A stretch of 64,000 bases of DNA from assembly GCA_964023205.1 (NCBI GenBank), contig OZ026844.1, positions 36,813,326-36,877,325 of the forward strand. The letters are read 5' to 3'. The position numbers and the translations under genes are program-made. Origin of the DNA: Lutraria lutraria. Its lineage: Eukaryota; Mollusca; Bivalvia; Venerida; Mactridae. Every line of letters starts with the position of its first letter. Within the stretch, counting starts at the first letter, position 1. Shown piece by piece: positions 27,873-40,700 of this stretch. The notes under the pieces are model-generated. The model made no database searches. It was given only the letters and a program-made list of their open reading frames with translations, and had not been told where the DNA came from.

Positions 27873-29524
27873 CTGCATTTGAGATGGTTTTTAAAAGCAA
27901 CATGATTTTTACAGCTTAACAGTTGCTGTCTATTTTTTCTGAAGGATGATGACAATTTGCTGGTTTTGACTAAAAACTGAAACATAAAACCCTTTCACGG
28001 CACACTTCTGTGAAAGTTAATGATCTCCACACACTAGGGTTCTGATCACTTTGTCCCAACCATGTGGGATTACTTAACGATTTGGATGAAGGGGGCACAC
28101 TTTGCCTTCCTGAGTTGTTTATCAATGGTTAAGTAACTTCGTATCTATATGTCTGTCAGTGTTCAGGCTCTCTGATGAAAACATAAGGCAAAGTGGTATG
28201 ATATTTGTTAAATGTTTTGTTACGACACGGAACATGCTAAATGCCATATGTTCTTAAAATTTTTAAGAGACATGCAGACTCTATTCTACAAGGGTCCTTC
28301 AATTTTTCTTCTATAATTTACATGCTTTGTTCACTTCAATGTGAATTCCACTTGTCCATACTGTTTTTATTGTCAAATAGTTATAATACTGACATCAAAG
28401 ATATGTGTAATGTCATGGTTCATAGGAATTATGAGGGAAATACTTATGTCATAATTACCAAAACATCTTTAAAGAACATTTTTAAGTAATTTTAAACAGA
28501 CTTCGAAAATGCCAAAGACCATAACAGCATCATTTTTTTGTTTTTATGAGTTTGTAATTTGTCAAAATTTATGTAATACTTTTATCAAACTGGAACGGCC
28601 AAAAATGAATGTTAAAACAATATTTTAAACGATATACATTCAGTTGTAAGTATTGCTGAATTATATATGCATCTGTTAGTGTTAAATAGTCCCTAAATAT
28701 GTCTGTCTCAGAAACTGCTGCAATATCAATTAATTCTACCTCACAATGTGACATGTGGTACAATTACATCAAGTATACTTTCTTGTTTTTACATGGTTTA
28801 TTTCATCCTCATTTCCTGCTGTAGTAGATATATTCATAAATTTGAGTGTCTCATCTGCATAAATTAAATTAACATATTTCTGAATGAGATGTAAGAAACT
28901 TAACATTGTAAATACCAAAAGCTGGGTTGATTAGCTTTGTTTACGCTTGCATTGAAATATTTGTTTTTGTGTCAACATCATAATTACGCGAAATGGAATT
29001 TTACCTTGAAGTATTTTCTGATTGTTATGTAGGTGTGGAAATTTGCTCCATTTTCTTGCATGGTTGAGTACCGGACCTAAAAAAAGAAGGATAATAGCAA
29101 TAAATCTGACTGGTTTTACTTACTTTCAAAATTATACAAAGGGAGATAATTTTGTTCCTGACTAATTTCAATTCAAGATTTAATGAAGGGAGGTAATTTA
29201 TCATGTACAGATAAGATTTATAAGTTCTAATGTGTATTTGCTTTCTCTTGCATTTTCAATCATTTATTTATAGACATAGAATGTGCTTCTAGCTGTGAAA
29301 ATGATTCATTATGCCAACAAGTTTGTTTTAGGGGAATTATCTGTTTACTGGTATTGGCTTTTATATTAAAACCATCTTCTGTTTAATGCTGGTGAATGTT
29401 ATGTTTATGTGTGGCTTGTTTCTAGGAGGTTTGCTGATGCTGAGTTGGAAACATGATGTTGCTGATGTTTAAATGTCCTTGATGCTGTGGTACTGTGTCT
29501 GATGATAGTGATGATTATGATCTT

Positions 29525-29551
29525 GGTGGTGGTGGTGGTAATGATGATGAT
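29525..29551 (+). repeat. GGT(5) / ATG microsatellite
   Basis: Five GGT units are followed by AATGATGATGAT. On the minus strand it gives a low-complexity threonine/isoleucine frame that is not a gene. Confidence 0.8.
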
Positions 29552-31426
29552 AAAATGTTGAACACATTTAGTTAGATGAATACTAGTAGTTACAATAAGC
29601 CAATCTAGATCTTCTCCCATCTGACTAATGTCCGTGATTTGGACTGTATATAATTAGTAAAACTTAAATAAATCTAATTATCCTATATGGCAAGAGTCCA
29701 GAGGTCAGAGTACTTTGATCTTAATGTATAAGTGGTATGGTCAGTGATTAGGATAAGATGAAAATTAACTCATGTTTTCATACCATGGTAAACACTTTTA
29801 TTTCTGTCTATTTTCTTTGTATGGTGATAATTATGTTGATTATGTTTCTTTGTTGTTTTTGTATGATAATAATGATCAAGGTGGGATGTATCACGATCTT
29901 ACATAATTATTTGTATAATGATATTGTCACTGATAATGGTTGGGTGTAAATGAAGGAAAAAATAGATATCACTTAGATTTCTGATTTCTGATGACAACTT
30001 CCTGTTATTTTATCTAAATGATTTTATGTGATAATTTTGCTATCTGAAAAAATCTTTGTAAAAAAGAACTTGACATGATAATAGATAATGTAGAAAAATA
30101 TGATGTTGAACCATTTTACTACCAGTTAATTAAGACTTTTAGTCTTATCAATTTTAAATGGTTTTACTGAATAGCATTTTTTATCTGCAAGAAAAATTGG
30201 TGTTTGTATATAAATGAAGATCATATTCACTCATCTAGACATTTTTATTACTCTTCTCAATTAATGATTAAGCTCGTAGAAACCAGGAGAATTATTAGAA
30301 GAAAATAGTGTTTGAAGCCTGACAGTTATTTACGACTTTATGATTGGTTCATTTTTATGAATAAATTAGGTAATATCAAAATTTATGTTCGCTCATTAGA
30401 GGACTTGAGATAATTTGTTGGGCATTATATAGGGTAGTTTGTACTCAACTAGCTATCCATTGCTATCCCTCGTTATGTATAATGTTCAAAGTTTTAACTA
30501 ATATATCTCCAATGTACATGAATATAAGATCAAAGAAAAGTACTAATAAATTTCTTTATTGTTGAAAGTGTTTCTCAGCGGGCGAGAGCCATGTGCGACC
30601 TTAATCGTGTGTCTTCTATAAAAACTTCCACTAAGCACAGACTCCTGTAGGGATATGAATTAAGAAAAGCCGTCTCGGTGCTGTAGGAATCAAAATATGT
30701 ATATTTTAACAATTAACCATAGGTAGAAGATAGAGATTCCTCGAGCTTTGATCTCGTTTCATCATGGTAATAATTAACATAAAGTCTATTTTCCCTTTCA
30801 AGCAATATGTCATGTAAGAATTAGAAGGATAGTATGGGGTTTATGAACCATGGGTAATATTCGCATATGGTGGAGGTTTTATGAAAGATGCTCAGATCTA
30901 GAGCTTAGTTTTAATTAAAAAATGACTCTGTTGTTCCTGTACCCCGGTGTGCATAGAATGTTACTGAGCCATTATTTTACGCAGATGAGAACGTGCCCAC
31001 AAGATGGATTCAATGAAGAGAGCACAAGGACCCAGTACGCAGTGAAGATGACTTCTTTCTGTTCACTCACTTGATAGAAAACAGTCGAACGAGTCATGAA
31101 TTGATTTACTGATAAACATTTTAAGATTTGGTGCATGATTCTGAGGATTTAAAAAAAAATCCTGTATATTTTTCTTGGGAAGTGATAAAAATTATTTATC
31201 TAATATAAAAGAGTATCGAAATTGAAAAATTGTAAAATATGGTAAAATGATAAAATAGGTTTTTAGGAAAAGTGTTTAAGGAAGAATTATTCAAATTTAA
31301 AAATATTTTATAAGGGTTTGGGATATAAAATTGTGAATAGCTACTTTAATGGAAATTTTCTCAAATGTATGGATACTGTTATAGCATACAGGAACAAATT
31401 GCAAAAAAATAGGATTTTTATCTCGG

Positions 31427-31444
31427 ATGCAAAATGCGTCCTAG
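31427..31444 (+). promoter_or_regulatory. upstream ORF overlapping the IQSEC proximal start codon
   Basis: ATG at 31427 reads M-Q-N-A-S-stop (TAG 31442-31444), in a different frame from the ATG at 31434 and overlapping it. A uORF of this geometry would be expected to reduce use of the main start or force leaky scanning. It matters only if the transcript begins upstream of 31427. Confidence 0.4.
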
Positions 31445-31705
31445 ACGCAAAAAGTCTTCTAAACCTTGGCATTTTGATGATTATGATGAAAGTGAATATA
31501 CTTTGGACAATAGTAGTGATTCCGGTGCTGCGTCCGGTAGCGGGTCCGGTTGTAGAGATTTAGTTCCGGCTCGGGCAAATGTCCGGCTCAATAATACAAA
31601 CTTAAGTGCATTGTGTCCAAAGAATGCTGGACTACAAATAAGAATTAGTGGAGACATTTCTATCTGTGTTGTTGGAAATAATGGTAGAAGGAGAGAATTA
31701 TTTAG
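31434..31705 (+). CDS. IQSEC: IQSEC first coding exon (proximal isoform)
   Basis: The ATG at 31434 opens 90 codons. The peptide starts with a basic stretch ([12 protein letters not shown]), then an acidic patch (FDDYDESEY), a Gly/Ser-rich part ([10 protein letters not shown]) and a basic end (GRRRELF). It ends at donor TTTAG|GTTTGT in phase 2, matching the acceptor at 32372 exactly. The exon has five CCGG words and is clearly richer in CpG than its surroundings, consistent with a promoter-proximal first exon. No named domain is visible. Confidence 0.65.
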
Positions 31706-34700
31706 GTTTGTCAGTTTGTAGACTTTGCAATGTCAATGTTTCGGAGTGTGAATAACACTTTCTGTTGTACTTGGCTGAAGTTGTTTTATTTTAATTGAAT
31801 TCTGTATCTGGCTAGTTCTATGAGCAGTGTTCATTTATTATCTGATATTTAAATTGTCTATTCTCCATACAATTAGAATCACATATATTGACATTATGGA
31901 TAATGACCAATATGACTGGCAAGTCCTTATAAGGTAGTAATGATAAGTGGTAGGTCAACCAAGTGTTCTTTTGTTTATTGTTTCTAAGTAACTGATGTCA
32001 TTTTTTTCTAAACTCCCACTTCATACTTCCTTTTCCAATCCTTATAGTTCAAAAACTCTTCAATCTAACTGGTGGTACAAAGTGTCCACTTGACGTCTGC
32101 TTATGACAAATAATTTGGCTTTTGAATGTATGTAATCTTTAAATACAAAGACTGACGTTCTTAAGTTGATGTCTCATAAAGTGTGTGTATGTGTTTATAT
32201 CCTGCATGATTCTAGTATGACTACATGTATTTATGAAATTGTCGTAAATATATTTAAATACTGTGAGTGCTTGAAAGTGTTGTGGTATTAAAAATGTGAT
32301 TCTGATATCATTTTTAGTGTACATTAAAAGAAGCAATGGAATTTTGAATTTTTGATTTTGTGTATTTTCAGTGTGACTAGTGCTCGAGTTAGCGAGGAAC
32401 TTGCTAGACAGAAGACACGTTCAAGATCCCTCGGTGGTGCTTCGAAAGATAACTCAAATCGACCTGTGAAGGTCACATCGCAGCATTCTGTGGGTAACTC
32501 TAGTGTTAGACGACAACGGTCATTAAGAAGAACAGAAGATGAGTTAATTAAACGTTCAAGAGCACAATCTGTTAGCTATGAATTGTCACAAGACTTACAA
32601 GATAAGCAGATTGAGATGCTAGAGAGGCGATACGGAGGTTCAGTCAGATCCCGCCGTGCTGCCAAAACGATTCAACGTGCTTACAGACAATACTGTATGA
32701 ACAAAAACTTCCAGAAGCTAAGAAATTCCGTTGCAGAGCGAAGATTATCCAAATTAGGTAGAAGCAATACTGTATGGTCTGATAGAATTGCTTCTGATGC
32801 TCAATTCACCATGGGGGCAACTGTGATTGAAAATGGTGATTTAACAGGCAGAAGACACCCAGACCTGTACCCAAATGATTCCAGAAAACGGTTCACCGAT
32901 GGTGCTGATCCAAACCGGATGAAGCAACAAATGACTTTTGATCAGGCTTACAATAAATTTGATATGCAAAAATTGCGTACATCAAGACGTGATCGTAAGT
33001 TTGATCGGTGCCATGAAGTTGACATGGTAGATGGTGGACAGGTTATCAAGGATGGCAGACGTAAACCTGAAGAGAATAATAACAGAAATTCATGTCCTGA
33101 AATGAATGATAGTAGTGCAAGTGAGTCTCCACAAGTCACTCCATATGAAAGTGCAGTAGACATTCATAGTTTAGATTTTGAAACATTAGTGGAAAGTAAA
33201 GAAACTGATTTATTGACTGACAGTTTTCAGAGTGATGCTAGTCAAGATGTGACAGTGTTAGGTTTACAGAAAGCATCAGGGACATCCCTGGCATCAAATA
33301 TAAGCACAGACACATTGGGTAGTAACAGAAGTATTAATTCATCGTATGAGAATTTTAGGACACAATCGGATTCTAGTGATACAGCTTCAATAACCAGTAG
33401 TCAGACTGATACAAATAGAGACAATGTATCACCAGATCGAACACGTTCACGAGAACAAAAACTACTCCAGGAACAAACTGTTAAATATCTTATGAATAGC
33501 TCAGAAGTTAAGTATCGTTCACGGAAAGATTCCGGTCAAACTCAAAATGTTAATGACTCAAGCAAAAGACCACCAGTTCCTAGTCGTACGGCGGAAGCGT
33601 CGCCGATATGGAAACGTAAAAATGGTAATTTAAATGGGTCAACGGGCTCAATAGGTAAATTGGACATGAAACGTATGAGTAATATCTCAGAAACTAGTGA
33701 ACCAGACAGTGAACATCAATACTCAAGTTCACCAAGTTCCGAAAATGTTAGTGCTGAAAATGTTAGTATAAGCAGTGACAGTTTAAGTTATCAGAGGCGT
33801 CCACGTTTGAGTGTGACGCCAGAACATCCTCATGTAGGCGGACCAAAGTCAGCAGACAAACAACGTAAACGGGTCTACAGGATTGGATTAAATTTGTTCA
33901 ATAAGTAAGTATGTCTGAGATGTTGGAATCCATATATTAAGGTATTGATATTCTATGATGAGCATTGCATGGTGTCTCATATCACCTTGGTTACAAACTT
34001 AATGCTGATGGTTTCTTTGATAGTTTCTATCTAACAATGCTTTTGGGCCAAAAATAGCTTTTTATATCCTCAGCTTTTTGTCAATATTACTGGTGTGAGC
34101 CAAATGATGAGCCCCAAGCTATTGTAAGTTAAATGCATACAGAAAAAATTAATTGACTGTTTCTGAAGTTGGCAGCTATGTTGAAAAGCACTTGCTGTTA
34201 TTCATTTTTGTGGCTTATTGTTCATATTTTGATAATATTTTTTCCCTAAAGTTTAACAAAAAGAAAAACTATGAATATTTCTGAGATTTTTACCTTTGGA
34301 TAACTGTCTTGTTGGGAACCAGTCTGTGAAGTTGATTAACACTTTAGTACAGAAACATGTGAACCAGTCTAGTGATCTCATTCCATCAACTGTTAGAACA
34401 TCATTACTTTATTGTTGTTTTAATAATCCTAACTAATCTAATAATGTATGCACATTGAGTACAAATGGCATGTTATTACCTGTGGAAATTATATGGGAAC
34501 GTGTCAGTGGGTGGGTGCTTTACTTAGTAGAAAAATGCTTTCATTCACCCATTAAAAGCATTGGTTTAATGAAAAGTTGGAGAAAATATGCAGCTTTCAC
34601 TGTTCGTAAAACAATTATCTCCGTTGCAAATTACATTTTGTTTTTGCAACACCTGGAACAAACACGCACCCCATCATATTTCGAGAAATTCTTCCATGCT

Positions 34701-37700
34701 GATGTTTAGTGCTGAAGAAATCCTGTTTATGTCACTTTAATTTGCTCCAAATCCATACTTAGTAGAAATCGCTTGACTCATACAGTGATGTGCATTATGG
34801 GTAGAAATGTGTTCCAAAGCACTATGTCGTTTAGCTGTTTATTTAAATTATATGGTGCCAAATGATTTTCTAATTACAAACTGTAGAAGCTTAGACTATC
34901 ATCGTTACAACAGACTTTTTGGGTAACAGGTTCCTTTTATTTAGAATCAATTTGATTGGTTAAAACAAAAACATCCTTTGTACAATTACCATTTTACACT
35001 TAGGGAACACCAGTCACTTTATACTCTCATACTTGGAAATATTTGGGGTGGTAACTTCCTTTTATAACTATTGAATAGTGTCAGATTCATAGAAATGAAC
35101 AATTAACAGCCAATTTCCTTTGTGTATTATGATACATGTATATAATTATGGTCAGCTACTTAAACTATGTACATGTTCTCATGATATAAGTTTACTTCAT
35201 AATATACATACTGGTTGACAACATCATCACATGAAGTGTTACTGGTTGCTTCTAGCAATCATTATAAAATATGTCAGGCTTTAAGGGTCTATAAGGGATC
35301 CAGTGTTTTAAAGTAGGAGATTGTCCTCAAGTGCTTTAGAGATTGCCATGGCAGCCAGGCTGAATGCTGACATTATCACTAAAACAGGAAGCAGCCATGT
35401 GTGCCACTTGTCCTAAGCTCTTGAGAATGTTGTTGTTAATTTCCTTTTGTGACAGTTCTCATCTGTTGTATTTAACACCATCAGGGTGTAACTACTACAT
35501 GTAACTAGTTAAGAACGGACATACATACATACATGTATATTGTTTATGTCCATCACTTATACTTCTAAGTTCTGGGAAATTTCATAAAATCATTTTCTGC
35601 CCATTCCTCACAGTGCTTTGATTCTGTTGTCATTGCACACACAGCCTTGATGAAAGGTTTAGACTGGGAGTTAGATGGTTACAGAAATATCTAATTTGAT
35701 TCAGTTAAGCATGAGGGCTGCATAAAGATGAAAAAATCATTAATACAAATGTACATACAGTATCATGTTTTAAATGGTGTCTTGATTGGTGAAAATGTGA
35801 AATTAGTGGACTTAAGTGGACCCCTGTAAGAAACAGATAACTGGCACCTTGTGTCCTGTTTATTTGTTTTGAGTCATAACGTGGGGAGTTTTTCGTTGGT
35901 CATGGTCTACGTCATGTGACAGTCACAAGTACTGATGGATGTAAATTAGTCTTGTCTAAATCCTGTTATGTACAAAATGATGGGAAAGTTACAAGTGTTT
36001 GTATCAAAATTGGTTTAATTTAGACCAAACTTAGGATATCTGAACAGACATTGATATGATGTTTGTTTAAACATCTGAGTAATGTACATGCACTTAAATA
36101 TTGAAGGTTTGATGCTTTACTGTTGTATCTCTGAGACTTTGCAAAGGAACTATTGTAAGATTGTGGTCCCTTAATGTCTACACAGCATACTAATTGTAAA
36201 TGTTTCCTATTTTCACCATAAAATCTCTGTAACAATCTGTTTAAATTGAACACTGTTGAAGAATAAAAATGTTGGCTCAACCTTTAGTGAAATATGTAAA
36301 CTTCAGTTGTTTGATGATAATAAATGAGTTGTTGTTAATCTTTATTAATGCACAGAAATAGACTAACAGCAAACAGGGTTATATGTCTTAATTGGCAGAA
36401 TGGAAACAAACACCAGTGTCAAGATTAATTTGATACTTACTGACTCACGTGAGCCACACGACTCATGTTTAGTACATTAATACTCAGTGAACTTTTCCAA
36501 TCCTACAGATGTTGCAAGTATCAAACAGGGTGTTAACCGAGTTTTTAAAGTCCATTTACTGACATTTAACACCATATTTGTTATGTTTATGGTTTAAGAC
36601 AGATATGGGGAGGGTATAAAACACCTGGCTATAAGTCTAATGTTACCTTATTGTAATTATAAGTTGCATGTTCCATATTAGTAAATTTACATGTTTCCAC
36701 ATCTGTACCATTGGCTGTGACCTCAACTCATGCAATCTATCAATATATCTTTTGCAAAATTCTGTGATATCCAAAGTGAACCACATTGCATGCAATGCAC
36801 ACAAAAAATCATTTATTGCATAGTATGCATGATATTTTAAACCAACTGGAAAATTACATTTTATGGTCATTTAAACTTCAATAAAAACAATTGCCAGTTC
36901 TCATCCTGCTATTGGTTTAAATCGGCTAGATATTTGAAACTGAATAATTTGCGTATGTTACTGTCTAATTACCTTTTTCCTTATGGATTGTATTATTTTG
37001 ATTCTCCAGAAAACCAGAAAAGGGTCTTCATTTCCTGTGTGATCATGGATTCATCAATGAGTCTCCCGAAACAGTGGCAAGGTTCCTTATTACACGAAAA
37101 GGGCTCAGTAAACAAATGATTGGAGAATACTTGGGCAACTTACAGAATCCATTCAATATGGACGTGCTATGGTAAGGATTATTTAATGTTTCCAAGAACC
37201 ATTTCTCTGTTCTTCATTTACCCAGTGTCTGTTGCTATATCTCATTTCGAACATTTGTACGTCTAGTTCTTATATCATTGTAAATTATTAATGTCACAGT
37301 CTAGTGAGAATCTGATCAGTATTCATCTTGTCATGTGTCTCTGGTCAACATCCGTTATTTATTATGTAGACATACTATAATTGGTCAGTCACTATCCCCG
37401 ATGCTTGTACTCTGTGTTCCTTATAATTATATCACTATAATCAGCTTTCCAGTCCTCAAATGAATGTAAAATGTGGTATTGTTATGGTTACCCATATTAA
37501 TGCATCTGTCATCTTTACCAATAATGCATCTGTCATCTTTACCCATAATTCCTCTGCATCCTAAGTGAATCACTTCCTGTTTCTCTTTAAGATACCATTA
37601 CATCACTTGATCAGTGGAACATACCCATTTAACACTGTCTGTGATTCTTCCCTGATAGAGCTCATTGATTGATTTCCTACTTGTATAATCAATCGTTAAG

Positions 37701-40700
37701 GCATTCCTCATCTCGTCTTTAGTCTAACAAGGTCAATACTAAATATAGACTTTTAGAGAAATATCTTGTCTTAAATAAAGGGAGTGTCCAGGCTCAGACT
37801 ACTGTAAACATGAGCATCACACATTAAGACTAAGAATCTAGAATCTAAGTGTAATGTATGGTGATGAATGATTTTCGTAAGTAAATTACTTTTTCCCTGT
37901 CTGATGAGCTTGCATAGAACATAGTGACATTATCACATGGAGTTCATGATTATATGGTACATATGAATATCAATAATTCTATTGTAGAGACATCACTCCT
38001 ATGTAGCATTGTTGGGTGGTCCTAATGTATTCTACATAAGTTGTACTCGATTATTTGCAAAGAATCAATTCTACATTGGTGATAAGTTACAGAAATTGGC
38101 TTACACCAATAAATGAATACCACAGGTCCATTTGGTGGCAAGTCTTTGGCATTCTTACACCAGGTTTTGATGATACATGTACAATGTTCATTATGTATCC
38201 TGTGTTGTTCATTGTTCATATAATAATGCTTCCATGGAAGTTATACCATGTCACTAAGGGCACTAGAAATGTTTTATTGTATCTATATGACAATATAAAG
38301 AAAAGTGCCAAGAAAAGTGTTCCTCAATTGTCTTTTGAGGAAGAAAACATTTTGAGTACGCCAGTGTTTATTTATTATCACAGAAGAAACACCAATCCCT
38401 GATTGATATTTAGGAGACCTGCTGGTCTCTTGTCTTATGATAAACATTAAATCAATTCCTTGTACACCTCTGAATTTATACACTCTTAAGGTGAGCAGAC
38501 AGTTGATAATTATGTATTGACTTGGGACCCTAAGGATTGGACTGTATCTGAAAGTTATAGATTACTAGTATAACATTAATAATCACAGCATCTCTGGCTC
38601 CCCATGGATTGAACACTGATTGGTTTTTTAAAGTTGCATAATAAGATTGGATATAAGATTAGTTTATATATTATAGCATCATAAATTACAGTAATTCAGT
38701 AGCCCACATTGTACAGCAACTTAGTCAATGTATCAAGGTTTGACCCCTATTTTGGAGCGCAGGATTTAATGGTCTATTTAGTTCTTCAGAGTATTTTAGA
38801 CAGTGCAGGCCTTATTTAGATGTGGTGTAGATAATTTGTTAGTTTGCAATCATGATAATAATATTCATGCAGTATATATTAAAATGGATTAAGTGTTCTC
38901 TGTGATGTTTGCTTTGTGTTTCAACATGAAAGGAGAATAAGCATGTTTTACACATAAAAAATATGTTATAACAAATACTTGCTATATCAGTTAGTTTGTA
39001 ACATCTTCTACTAAGTTCTGATAATGGTTTGAGGGTATGTTCTGCTATTGATGTTGTCTCTCCATTAAAAGCAAACATTCACCACCACCCCATCCATACC
39101 TGGTCACTCTTTGACCTTTGATGTAGTCATCTAATTACTGTATACCTTTAATTATCCACCTGTATTATTAGTTTGGATCATCTAGAAAAATAAATCTCTC
39201 CATGCTGTGTTTACATTCATGAAGCCTTTGATGTGTCTCTCTTTGATCATGTTTTATCATCACCATTCACTCAATGTTTTATTATACAATGTGATGAGCC
39301 TACCCAGGGTGCACTCTGTTCAATGTTTTCATCTACCACTACATACATACCGTAGCCCTAAACACTCAGGAGTTTCATCAAAGGTAATTAAAATTCAACC
39401 TCATCATTAAGTTCATTCAATTCAGATGACTGAGGTTAATAATCTCTGTTTTGAAACTATCATCAAAACCAAGGTCTCTGATTGGTTGATTTTTGGTGCT
39501 GTTTAGAATTGACCAATCACCTCATTGGATTTGACTACTGTCTTTACATTAACCAATGGTATGGCTGCCTTCTGACCTTGGATGTTTATATTACATTTTC
39601 CCTTTTTATCCATATTTTGTCAAACGGAAAGCAAGTTAGGTAGACCTTACAATTCTTCTCTTGTCCCTATTTACTGACTGTAGACATTAACTAACAAAAT
39701 ATTGGTGGATATGTGTTAGACTTATAAATAATAAATAAGTTTTTAATGACTTTAGTCTGATGTTGTTTTCTTCTTCATGCTGTTTAATACATGATGAGTA
39801 AGCTTCATAATCAACTATGATGATAATTTTAGGACTCTGCTTGATTTCTTTGATGTTTACAGAGACTCCTTGATCATTATTTTTGTAGACATAATCAGAA
39901 TATGTTCTTGGCTTCGTGACTGCTGATTTAAAATACAGTCGATCACCTCCAGCGAAAATTATTTTGATATTAGTTAATATCTGTTTAATACTCTTTAGAT
40001 ATTTAAATCAATCCTGTGTCTGGAAGGCTTTCTTTGATGATCCAAATCTTATCATTAGTGTCTTGATGATTGCATTATTGATGGTTTGCCAATTTTATTA
40101 TTGATCAATACATGGTGCAGCCATTCCTTTGTACCTATACCTTATCTGTGTTATCAGAGAACCTACCTCTAACTACATACAACTTTTAGTACCAATGTCA
40201 TTAAAACTTCATCATTACCTTCATGGAACAATGCCCTTAAAGTTAACATACAGATGTAGCATTATAGATTCTTAAAATTACATGAAGATCATTCTAGCTC
40301 GAAATTTCTGATCAACCCTCTCCTTATGGCTGAAAGTTATTCAATGGAGGGGTGTTACAAAATACAAACATCTCAAAGGCACTTATAGTCCCTGTCCTTA
40401 CATTAGGTTCAGAATACTGTTTGCTTTCTGTCTAAGTTTTAAACACTGCCTATCAAACCCTAGGTAGGTGAAGCCATTGAAATTGACCTACATTTTATCA
40501 ATGGGGATTTGAACATGTGCCTGCTTCTTTTAAACAAAATATATATTTGAATAAGCATACAATCCTTTTCATGCTTCTATATATGTCTCCACCATTGCTG
40601 ATTGTGTGTCTGACATATCTAGGTCACATATGATCAATTCTTCAAGTCTCATACATTGCCTTGTTTTTTTAAAGATTAAGATCTAAAGATCAATACATTT

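Larger units (their letters stand above)
21583..31433. other. intron or intergenic region between alternative IQSEC first exons
   Basis: AT-rich. It holds a MITE (22587-22763), a 14-G run (27859-27872), and a GGT/ATG microsatellite (29525-29551). A less AT-rich patch at about 30570-31060 could contain untranslated first exons of the proximal transcript. No other coding exon could be supported. Confidence 0.5.

Noticed and set aside
37501..37548. CRISPR-like direct repeats
   Set aside because: Only two 24-bp units with no unique spacers, in a eukaryotic intron. A simple tandem duplication.
38055..38402. 115-codon + frame in an IQSEC intron
   Set aside because: No splice-compatible borders in the IQSEC frame, no recognisable domain, and an opposite-strand frame also overlaps. 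Chance in a 5.3-kb intron.
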